From: Exophiala sp. HKRS030
Taxonomy: Eukaryota > Ascomycota > Eurotiomycetes > Chaetothyriales > Herpotrichiellaceae
DNA length: 64,000 nt
Assembly: GCA_023897205.1 (NCBI GenBank)
Contig: JAHWDD010000001.1
Span: 186,001-250,000 of the forward strand
Direction: 5' to 3'
In this document: piece by piece, positions 54,831 through 64,000 of the stretch
Position numbering within the stretch: position 1 is the first letter of the stretch
Layout of the letters: each line of letters begins with the position of its first letter
Program-made: the position numbers and the translations under genes
Notes under the pieces: generated by a model
The model's database searches: none
The model's input: the letters and a program-made list of their open reading frames with translations, nothing else
What the model was told of the DNA's origin: nothing

Positions 54831-57800
54831 GACTGCCTCCCAGCAGAAGTCGTGGCTTTTTAACGCGAACCTTTAGATCGCGCACACGAATATAGATTTA
54901 AGGATGAAGCTGATGTGAGGCCCCGGTCGGTGATCGGAGTCGGAGTCCGCGACGAGAGACGCAGCGCGGTTGGCCTGTCTACAATCCTTTGAGTCGATGA
55001 TTGGGTCCGAAAGGCTCAAGTTTCCCTTGCAGTGGTAGCAAGGAGGCTGGCGAAGCTACGGATGCGCGTTCAATGCACCTTCTGGCTGCAATCAGTCCGA
55101 GCAAAAATGTCGGTGGTAGGCTCCAGGCGGGTCGACGTGTGGCAGGTGGCTGGAGAAGAATGAACGGACGGCGCGAGTTCAGCAAAAGAGTGAAGCTGAA
55201 CACTGCCTGAGAAGAGGAAGACGTTGGGTGAGAAGGGCGGAAGTCGTGCAAGGAAAAGAAGGCAAAAGGGAGAGCCGCGATGAAAGCGAAAATTGTAGAT
55301 TCCAAAAGGTGAAATGGTGAAGCGGCCGTTCAACAAACCCCAAGGTGACAACCCAGGGGCAGCACCACGACTTCCCCGAAAAGAGACTGAGACCTGCCAA
55401 TTCGCATTTGGCCAGTGGCTGCTGACAGCGCCCAAGGCTCAGCATCCACCTAGGCCTCCAGCTGTACTTTTCGGCACCACACTCTCACATTTTCAGAGGC
55501 CTGGTGCCCACGCTGCTTCGCTGAGAGTGGGCCTCTAATGCCAATCACTGCATGCAATTTCCAAGGGCGCCTTTTCCTGCCAATGAGCGCCTGGCTACTG
55601 AGGCTACTACGCGTCACTCATGCAGTGTCGGTGAGTCGGAGCTTGAAAGATTCCTGTTAGCCGCTTGGTGCCTTCCGTGCTTGGAGGGAAGTCAACAAAC
55701 AAATACAGTACGGAGTACATTATTAGGACTACGGAGTTTGAAGTCCCACGTATAACACTACTATACGAGTCCAAATATTTAGTTTGCGAAGTGTAGTGCT
55801 CAAGACTAGGACTTGGGAATATACCCTGACCTGGAAGACAAGGAAAAGCACCTCTACCTGGTTCCTGTAATGTCGGTATACGTTTTGTGCTGGATCGGAT
55901 CCTTGAGTCGATCACATGCCTAGAACTCGGGTCTCACTTTAGCAGCGATTTTTACAGTACGGTCAGCCACTCCCAAGACGAGCATCGGAAACCGACAAAG
56001 GTACTCGTATAAAGCGGAGTCAATAGAAAAGCTACAGGCACGTTCCAATAACAAGGAAATGACTCTGACAAGCATGTCTGAAAAGGAAAAATGGTTGTAT
56101 CCCTGCTGCAAAGAAGTGTGCTTCTTGCTCTGGCTGACCGGGTTCATGATTCGTGGTAGCAGCCAACCGCTACTCCGTATGCCACCGACAACTGTCACCG
56201 TACAAAAGAGTTATCGCCGACGGAGCGAATGAACAGGAAAACGATGTTTTGACAGCTCTGAGCATTGCATGTCAGACAGGGCGTTCAGTCTAGCGATATG
56301 TCGAATTACAATACTCCGTACCTACGAGTGGAAACACATTGTGTGGAGATCGAGAACCTGCTCTACCTGGACGTACTATACTCGTAGCATGTGCATACCT
56401 GTATTCGACGATGACATGATAGGAGCCGCGTGAAATGATCGGCGACTTCGATTACAATTACAAGTATGTAGATCGGACGGAAGCAAGCTCGGATCTGTAG
56501 GGCACGCACGAGCCCGATTTTATGGTTTCCGACCCCTCAAAGTTACGAGTATAAACGAAGACGGTCGTAGCAAGAAGGGGAATTTTTACTAACACAAAGC
56601 CAATGAATATAACGCGGGTGTACAAATGAACTGTCAACTTGACAATTCAAAGAGTGTTGAGCCTTTCACCAACCCCCAAGTTCATCCCCGACAGATCTGG
56701 CAACTCAATCACAAGGGGCGAGGGCTCCCTGTCCGAAGCCTATCCGAAGTTACAATACGGACACGGTCTCTCATTTTCCATACATCGCTTTGCCCTGCTA
56801 TTCGCGTCAATAATCATCATTGGTATTTCGAAGTAACGCCACTAGTAGGTTGGAATATGAGATGCACCGCCGATAGGGGTTTACATGTCTGAAAAGAGCC
56901 CACTTAGAGGTTGAACCTCCACCTCGAAGTCGTCCAGCGAACCACACCTTTGTGTGTTGTCGAAGTCCTCCTTTCTATTGTATGATTAATTACCACTTCC
57001 GGTTTGACCACGTCAGAATCGAGTTTTTCCGTGAGAGTCGATCGAATAGTAGTGCTGCGACGATCGCAAAGACGCCATCGAGGGCGACTTCAGCCGGTTT
57101 TCCTTGCTTCAACATTGGCTGTCTCACCGACGCTTCGTTTCTATTCCATCTTTCGAAGACTTCGCCTAAGTCACTAGTGACAGCTCGTTGTCAGCAGCAC
57201 ATGGTCGCAGCCGAGTGGTCGATCATGGTCCCGACTTCAATGACCCAACAGTGCTCGTATCTTGGGCCAGTGAGAGTCTGAGTCAGCCTCTGGAAGAACA
57301 TGTTGGGGATCAGTGATACCCGTACGGAGTATCATTACCCGGAACACAAGATGCCGGTCTTGCAGAAGCGACGGTTCTAATGCAAGTACAACATCAAGCG
57401 AAAAGGGAACAGTAAAGGTCGAGATGCAAGCCACCTTGTGGTCGCAAGGCAAGGAGAAATCGAGATCTTGGAAAACTGAATTTGGGCTGAAACGCTGCCA
57501 CGGCTTCTTTCTTGCCGTTTTCCTAGTCCAATGGGGACGCGCCTGGCCTAACCTCAGTGGCTCTAAAGGGCCGCTGGGTACTTCCGGGCGCACCCTTCTA
57601 GGGTCAGCCACCCACCAAACCATGGAAGCCTCACGACCCTAGTGACCTCAGATGCCTCACCCGCCTAAGCCTAGTGCCCTTTCACGCCCAAAAGTCCACC
57701 TCTTGGGCATCTCGCTCTCATCTCCACCGCAGCCCACTTCGCCTGGTCGATCTGGGGTTTGACGCTGATGGGCTTTCTGCCTGCGCATCATCATCGTCTT

Positions 57801-58642
57801 TTTCCCTACACGACGTCTTTTTTTCTGATATATCATCTAGGCTTCGGTGTTGAACCGATTCATCCACCCTTCCCCCTCCCTTCGTCTTGTCCTTCTCGTG
57901 TAACCAGCTTCTCAACACGATTTGATGGTGCTCCCATCCGGCTCCACTCGAACGATTGCCAGACTCTCCCTCACCGCACCACGATCCACCTCCGCCCGCC
58001 AGATTTGCGCCTCGCCTTGCACAAACCCGGCGCACGCAGCATTCCACCCTTCCCAGACATCCATTCTTTTCTCATCCCTTGCTCCATGCGCACTTCGTGG
58101 TCGAGGCGCATGTCTGCTGGCAGATGTTTCTCAGTCCTTACTTTCGCCCGCTGTCGCCATCCGCCCGCAGCCACTTCCGTCTAGGGTCATGCCTTCTATT
58201 CGCTCTGCGGCTGCCTGCTGAAAAGTGTACCATCGGCTTTGCTGGCAAACGAAGGGGTACATAACTCTACCGAACCTTGCTTCGCCCTCATTATTCCTTC
58301 TTCTTTCTGATCTTCTCGACTCTCCTTTCTTATCCCCTTGTATCTGCGGTTGCCTCTTTAATAACCAGGCCCCGGTGTACATTTTTCTCCTGAAATATCT
58401 TCAAAATACTGGTAAGTGGAACTTCCAGGCGCTGACGGGGGACTTGGGTTTATACAGTTTCCACATATGGAGCACTAACATCTTGATCAGTCTATAAAAG
58501 CGTTATTCCCTCCCTCGGCCCACTCAGGCCTTGTCCATGTTTGTGTATTGACGTTACCACCGGGTAACTGAACAATTTTATATTCTGATTATCTGCCTAT
58601 AACTTCTGCCATTCATTCTGTGCAGCGGTATTCTTCTTCACC
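54831..58642. other. Large divergent intergenic region, 3.8 kb
   Basis: It separates the membrane-protein gene (-) from the Pumilio gene (+). It holds four exact TACTCCGTA elements (55709, 56171, 56312, 57323) and several TACTCGTA 8-mers. The right end (57.6-58.6 kb) is pyrimidine-rich and is probably promoter and 5' leader of the Pumilio gene. No coding region is supported. Confidence 0.5.
55709..57331. repeat. Cluster of TACTCCGTA elements
   Basis: Exact copies at 55709-55717 (reverse), 56171-56179, 56312-56320 and 57323-57331 (reverse); a one-mismatch copy near 55730. TACTCGTA/TACGAGTA 8-mers near 55998, 56377 and 56545 lie among them. Confidence 0.7.
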
Positions 58643-61482
58643 ATGGAAAGCGGTCCTTCCCTAGAGACCGTGAGTTATTCTGAAAGATGTGCCGGGTTCT
58701 GAGGCTGACAGATCTGACATCTAGTCTCGCAACGGCCGCGTTCCCAACACTGATCGAACATCCTCTCCGAGACCTCCAACGGCTATGAGAACTGATTTTG
58801 ACCGAGGAAAGAGCGCTTGGGGAGTTTCAAGTCGTATCTGGGGGACTGGGACGTCTCTCTACGATGATGAGCAGGCAACATCGCGTACGCAGGCACAAAT
58901 TGCCCCAACTATGTCATATGCTGACTCTAGATTAGCATTTCCGGCTCAACAAGGATCATCTTCAGGGTTCGGCTCAAGCAGGACAGCGAGTGCTTCGATG
59001 GGAACCGAACTAAACAATGAAGAGCCTGTACAGTCAAGACTACCCTGGAATTCGACCTCGACCGGGAGTGGCTACAGATCTAGACAACGGACACAGCCAC
59101 TATCACCCACGGGAGAGAGACGGCATCAGGGTTTCAATTTCATGGCTGGTGAACATGACGGACACGTGGAAGGATCGAGTCTCTTTGAGGGAAGTGCGCC
59201 TGATGTGGAAGACGATCCTTTACCAGGACGCCGACCCAGTGACAGCCGACGTGCCGTCACTGAGAGCTCTCGTTTCATGCAGTCTCCTACCAGAACGACA
59301 TCATTCAGCCGAAGCCCGTTTGCTACCCAACTTCAAAATACCAACGTCGCAAGTTACAACAACAACGCCATTTTTGCATCCCTGGACAACCATGACCACC
59401 ACCACCTCAACCGAAGCCCCATTGGATCTTCAGCAAGCCCCGTCAGTGCTCTACCGTTCGTGATTCCAACTTGTTTTGCGACTAGCCGTCCATCAGAACA
59501 GTTGACTATGGCATCTTCAAGATATGGAAATATTTCACCACGACTTGGAGGCACTGCTCGTACCTTTCCCAATGGACAAGCAGAACATCCCTATACAGCG
59601 ACAGCTCGAGAAATTCAGGAAGCCCTCCAATCCTTCCAAGCACTGAATCTCAGTAGAGTGCAGAATGTCATGGATGGGCCACCTGGCCGGCGTCCATCTG
59701 CGGGTGTTCCTCGACATCAGTCTGATGGTCGGCCTACGACGGTACATGCCGCGTTACAAGCTTTCGGAGGTCTCAGTGACGTTGATCGACAGCTCGCCAT
59801 AGCTGCAGGGAATGGATTTGTCGGTTCCAGGTTGAATCCTCAGGCTGTCCCTCATTATGGCGGGCTACCCTATGCTGGCCGTGGTACTCTTTCACCAATG
59901 GCCACTGAGTACCGAAGCAACAGTCACAGTCCGCATAGCTCACAAGTAGGCACCCCTCCAACCGGCCCGCTGTCAGTTCGAAGCACTCCGGCTAGTGGTG
60001 TCTCTAGCCGCTCGTCTGGTTATGATTCCTCGTCGACGGAACGGAACCTCCCTGGCGCGGACCAGTATTCCTGTGACGAGAGAATGTTCCCCCCAGGCTC
60101 GTTACAGCAGCAACTCAGCAATGGGTTCCACTACGATTCTCACGGCTCCATGCAGCATATGCGCCTAACCTCTGTTACAAACTCGTACATGTTGCCCGGA
60201 CATCCAGTAATGCACCCTTTTTCGCAAACATCCCGAATTCCTACCCGTGACTTGGAGCAGAACCCAATAGCGCGAAGCGCAGTGCTTGATGACTTTCGTT
60301 TGAACAGCAAAACCAATAAGCGGTTCGAATTGAAGGACATTTACACCTATGTGGTAGAGTTCAGTGGCGATCAACACGGCTCCCGGTTCATCCAACAGAA
60401 ATTGGAGACGGCCAACAGTGATGAGAAAGAGCAAATATTCAAAGAAATTCAGCCTAATTTGCTCCAGTTGATGACCGATGTTTTTGGGAACTACGTGATC
60501 CAGAAGATGTTTGAGCATGGCAATCAATCCCAGAAAAAGGTACTGGCTAATCAGATGAGAGGCCATGTGATGCATTTGTCCCTGCAGATGTACGGGTGCC
60601 GGGTTGTGCAGAAAGCTTTCGAGCATGTCTTGACGGACCAGCAAGCGACCCTGGTGAAAGAACTCGACGGGCCTAACCAGCAGGTCCTTAAAGTGGTCAG
60701 GGATCAGAACGGCAATCATGTTATACAAAAGGCCATAGAACGCATCCCGGGCGAGCATATCCAGTTCATCGTCGATGCTTTCAAAGGCCAGACGGCGAAA
60801 ATGTCGACTCACCAATACGGATGTCGGGTGGTACAACGAATGCTAGAGCACTGCGCGCCACAGGCCAAGAGAGTCATTCTTGACGAGCTGCTTGAGCACA
60901 TCATCCCACTCATCAGTGACAACTATGGCAATTACGTTGTGCAGCATATCATCCAGAATGGAGAACCTCAGGATCGGCGATTTGCCATAGATATAGTCCT
61001 TCGGTCAGTTTTGATGTTTTCGAAGCACAAATTTGCGAGCAACATTGTGGAAAAGAGTATAGAGTTCGCCGATGAAGACCAGCGGCAGCAGATTCTTCGC
61101 ACATTGACCACGCCAGACGAATATGGGACCACACCCGTGCTGCAACTCATGAGGGACCAATATGGTAATTATGTTCTGCGTAAGTTAATGGTTTTTTATC
61201 TTTGCAAGACTTTCCGAGATCCTAACAAGAACAGAAAAAGTATATGACCGACTTCAAGGCGAGGCACTCGCTGCCCTCGTTGCAGATATGAAGAAGAATC
61301 TTCCAGAGCTCCGCAGGACGAGCTACGGCAAGCAGGTTGCTGCCATAGAGAAACTACTGTACCCCGACCAAGACTCGTCGAATGCCTCGACTAGCAGCCG
61401 AAACTCTGTGCAAACCACTGCCAGCAACTCGACGTCTGCGGAGGGCGACAGAGCCAAAACCCACCAAGGACAGGCCAGATAA
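58643..61482 (+). CDS. Pumilio-family RNA-binding protein (Puf3-like)
   Basis: Three exons, 58643-58669, 58725-61179 and 61235-61482 (two 55-bp introns), give 909 aa. A cytoplasmic post-transcriptional regulator binding 3' UTRs. The first ~530 residues are disordered (Ser, Gln, Pro, His), then eight PUF repeats follow from about residue 537. Their base-contacting positions read SR..Q, NY..Q, CR..Q, NH..Q, CR..Q, NY..Q, SN..E, NY..Q. By the PUF code this predicts 5'-UGUAUAUA-3', the Puf3/Pumilio site; yeast Puf3 controls mitochondrial protein mRNAs. Splicing of the last intron makes the final Gln codon (C|AA) and continues into VYDRLQGEALAAL. The C-terminus is a Ser/Thr/Asn-rich tail. Confidence 0.95.
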
Positions 61483-63546
61483 GAATGCCGTTGGCATCTC
61501 TACCTCGATGCCACTGCGGTGAGATGATTGAGTGTAAAGGTTGCTCTTTTCGAGTGAGGTATATTTGTGTCCCTCGCGACATGTTGCATTCGGTTCAAGG
61601 CGACGCAAGAGCAGAAAAATGGTTTAACAGTTCGCGCAGTATTTCAGCCCTACACGTATGTTGCCAGGGGCAACTCTGGGTGTTTTGGATTTGGGAGTTT
61701 CAAAGGTGGTAACCGGTAACCGGACACTCCTCGCTAGGAACAGTCGATCCGGCATCAGCTTTTGGTGGTTAAGGCCTGAGTTCAAGACGACACCTGGTTT
61801 GACGACAATATAAACGACTTTTGTGGATACCCATTTTCGGTTTTTAGACGGATGGATGACGAGGTAGGTCCTTGAAATGGAATGGTAAAACAAATGATGA
61901 AGCAGGAATCTTTTTGAATGGGTTGTTCTTCAAGGCGCCAGGGTATTGGTTAGTACATCCAAGGATTGTCAGACATCGGTATGAAGATGGCGTACTGTAT
62001 TGTTGTGATTGCAAGTTAGGTACATACCTGTTATGTATTGGAACAGCAGGGCTGAGGCACACGCAGATTAGTTTGCAAACATTCATATACACGGCCGAAT
62101 CCTTCGAATAGTTATTTGCAATTAAACAATATTGATAGCAAAAATCCTTCGAACTTGCACCAGAGATTGCAAGAGATTGCAAGCCGCTACGCAGCCTAGG
62201 GCCCTTGCAACGGAGACGTACGCGGGACTTAGTCTAATGATATTTAAAGTAAGAAATAACTTGGGCTCACCAGCCTATCGAGTTCTTATTGCTAAACTAC
62301 AATAGGAGGTCGATATCGGTACTTGGAGCCAATGGGCACTGTAACTGGCCATTATTGTTTATTATGTGCTCTTCGGGGTGTAATGAGCTAAATAGAACCC
62401 CTAGTACTGCACAGGCCGCCGGGTGAGGCGGTCGCTGACTTGGAAGTCGGGTTCACTTTAACTTAGCTCCAGAGAGCCTGTAAGCCTAGACCTATTACGC
62501 CTAGTCGGGGGGCTTTGTTGTTAGACGTGGACCAGGGTCAATTTACTGGATCCCCTACTCCGTACTGTAGGTGCTGATACCGAGTCATACTGTATAGTAC
62601 TGAGTAGCTAATAAAAGACTGGATGAGAAAATGGCCCGTTTGTTTGAGTGTCTCAAGTTGTAAAAGTTGAACTTTCAAATCTCAATCTGGGACGTGCCAT
62701 CATGAGGCTTTTGGGCTTGAATTTTGACATATGACAGACATTTCGTGATGTTCATAGAGATGACGATGACATGCACAACAAAGAACCAGCCGGGAAGTTG
62801 AACCTGCAGTAGATTTTATTCCTGAGCAGCAATTCCACCAGGAGTTTGTGCAATGGTATGCTCTGTAAACAAGGCCGCCGATGGTGTCTTCTCCCTCTTT
62901 ATTAGGGTTGGTATCACCAGCGTCAGAGTACGGAGTAATACGGTACACGTACGCGCACACACTTGCAGGATCATACGAGTTCCCTGAATGCGGTTCTCTC
63001 TTCTCGGGTCCTCTCGCTGCGCTATCAAGAATAACTCCCACATAGACCGTGTTTATCAACGGTGAGCTTTGGCCCTTGATCTTTCTAGGCCTCATCTCGC
63101 ACGCCGTTCCCGTGTATGATGCCCAACTGGGTTAGCAGGGCTTAGATGCAGAATGATCGTCTCTGGGTACCTGACTACTTCTCTGTTTCCGCCCCCGTGG
63201 CGTTGCGCTTGGTGCCGTCGACATGGGTCCCTTCGCACTCCTTGACCTTGAGCCATGGCCAAACCGGTATGGTGTCACAACACTTCCGCATGCCTCTCAG
63301 GCCGATGGGCCGTGGATGGGAGATTTCTCTTCCCTCGCCTAGCAAGTTGGGTGACTCTGGCTCTTCTTCGTCAACGTAACCAACCAAGGTGAGCGAGGAG
63401 ACACCATTACCGATGCGCACCTTCATTGCACGCGATCCCCAGGTTTCCATGTTTGCCTGTCTCCCTGCGTGATCAACCCGCTGGCATACCTCTTCGGCCA
63501 AGGTTCACCTCCCACCAATATCGCAAAGAGCGAACTGCGAACGAGG
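61483..63546. other. Intergenic region, 2.1 kb
   Basis: The Pumilio 3' flank and the upstream side of the last gene. TACTCCGTA at 62556-62564 and reverse at 62929-62937. A short tandem duplication (AGAGATTGCA twice) lies near 62163. Two minus-strand ORFs (62700-63095 and 63175-63501) are open but show no motif or joining splice sites I can defend. Confidence 0.45.
62556..62937. repeat. Two TACTCCGTA elements in opposite orientation
   Basis: Exact copies at 62556-62564 (forward) and 62929-62937 (reverse), in the region left of the last gene. Confidence 0.7.
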
Positions 63547-64000
63547 ATGGCGACTGTCATAGCACCCGTGGAATTGCCCACGGGCAGACGCTCCTATTTC
63601 AATCCTGAACCAGGCCCAGACATACATGATCCCAACTGGATCCCGGTATTAGATGGTGCGCAGTACAAACCGCCGTCACCCTCGGCGGAGAAAGAAGTGT
63701 TGCCCTTTACGCCCTCCGCCTCATTCTCTCTATTCCCAAGTCAATCGCAAACCACCTCGCCGAAACCACGACCACCGGTATCCCACAACTACTCCAAAAG
63801 CTCACTCGCTCCTGAGAGTATAGCCTCCGAGTCCCGATCACAAAGTCCTAGTGACAATGTCGAGCCACTGCCCACTCTTTCAAACCTGGTGTACCAAGCT
63901 CAAAGCGATGCAGGAGGCCATCATCGCCGGAAGACGTCCCTCGGGTCGAGGTCGACTGAAGAGAAGATTTCCGTGGGCAGAGAAACGCCGGTGGGCGACG
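63547..64000 (+). CDS. N-terminal part of an unidentified protein (runs off window)
   Basis: From the ATG at 63547 the frame is open for 151 codons to the window edge. The visible part is Ser/Pro-rich and disordered (YFNPEPGPDIHDPNWIPVL near the start, then KPPSPSAEKE, SLFPSQSQTTSPKPRP, GGHHRRKTSLGSRS). No domain is reached. Some signalling or membrane-binding proteins of fungi begin like this, but nothing here identifies one. An upstream start through an intron cannot be excluded. Confidence 0.65.
   Translation, partial: MATVIAPVELPTGRRSYFNPEPGPDIHDPNWIPVLDGAQYKPPSPSAEKEVLPFTPSASFSLFPSQSQTTSPKPRPPVSHNYSKSSLAPESIASESRSQSPSDNVEPLPTLSNLVYQAQSDAGGHHRRKTSLGSRSTEEKISVGRETPVGD

Noticed and set aside
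57237..58264. Several 90-140-codon ORFs upstream of the Pumilio gene
   Set aside because: They lie on both strands in a pyrimidine-rich leader, with no family features.
62400..62480. GGGTTCACTTTAAC near GAAGTC as a possible degenerate tRNA
   Set aside because: No acceptor or T-stem pairing could be formed.
62700..63501. Two minus-strand ORFs of 131 and 108 codons as a possible two-exon gene
   Set aside because: I could not find a donor/acceptor pair joining them in frame, and neither shows a recognisable motif.

Overview
This is a nuclear fragment of a filamentous ascomycete (Pezizomycotina). The evidence is short spliceosomal introns of about 49-90 bp with GT-AG ends and CTAAC/CTGAC-type branch sites, closely spaced genes on both strands, and proteins that match fungal families throughout (Ste11-type MAPKKK, ApsA/Num1, Wbp1, Cwc21, Coa5/Pet191, a Zn2Cys6 factor, CENP-A). 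A member of the Eurotiomycetes, perhaps Chaetothyriales, is my guess. I cannot prove it from the sequence.

Layout. 2-850 (-) is an FCP1/NIF-type HAD protein cut by the window edge, facing the ribosome biogenesis factor RRP36 (+). Then come a zinc alcohol dehydrogenase (-) and a disordered hypothetical protein (-). After a gene-poor 3.3 kb there is a compact block: RPC19 (+), NDUFA6 (-), HIS3 (+), the centromeric histone CENP-A (-), a Derlin (+), CWC21 (-) and a Zn2Cys6 factor (-). From 20.8 to 31.7 kb lie SEC8 (-), a small 84-aa ORF (-), a Kap122/importin-13-like karyopherin (-) and aminopeptidase P (+). From 31.9 to 38 kb lie a methyltransferase-like protein (-), a secreted GPI-type protein (+), a tRNA-Gly (+), a metallo-beta-lactamase-fold hydrolase (-) and a ZNF511-like zinc-finger protein (-). 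From 38.9 to 54.8 kb lie STE11 (+), COA5 (+), WBP1 (-), a conserved 494-aa protein (-), ApsA/Num1 (-) and a single-pass membrane protein (-). After a 3.8 kb gap come a Puf3-class Pumilio protein (+) and the 5' part of an unidentified gene at the right edge.

Most genes are housekeeping: ribosome synthesis, Pol I/III, complex I and COX assembly, the secretory pathway, polarity and MAPK signalling, chromatin. There is no biosynthetic cluster, operon or recognisable transposon. Exon structures were worked out by eye from splice signals plus the continuity of family motifs.

The most unusual object is the tRNA-Gly(UCC) gene at 35327-35459. Its D-loop is interrupted by 55 bp that look exactly like a spliceosomal intron (GTATGT donor, CTAAC branch site, CTCTAG acceptor). 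Removing it, plus a 7-nt canonical anticodon intron, leaves a complete 71-nt cloverleaf. The second unexplained signal is a 9-mer, TACTCCGTA, present 11 times, only in intergenic DNA.
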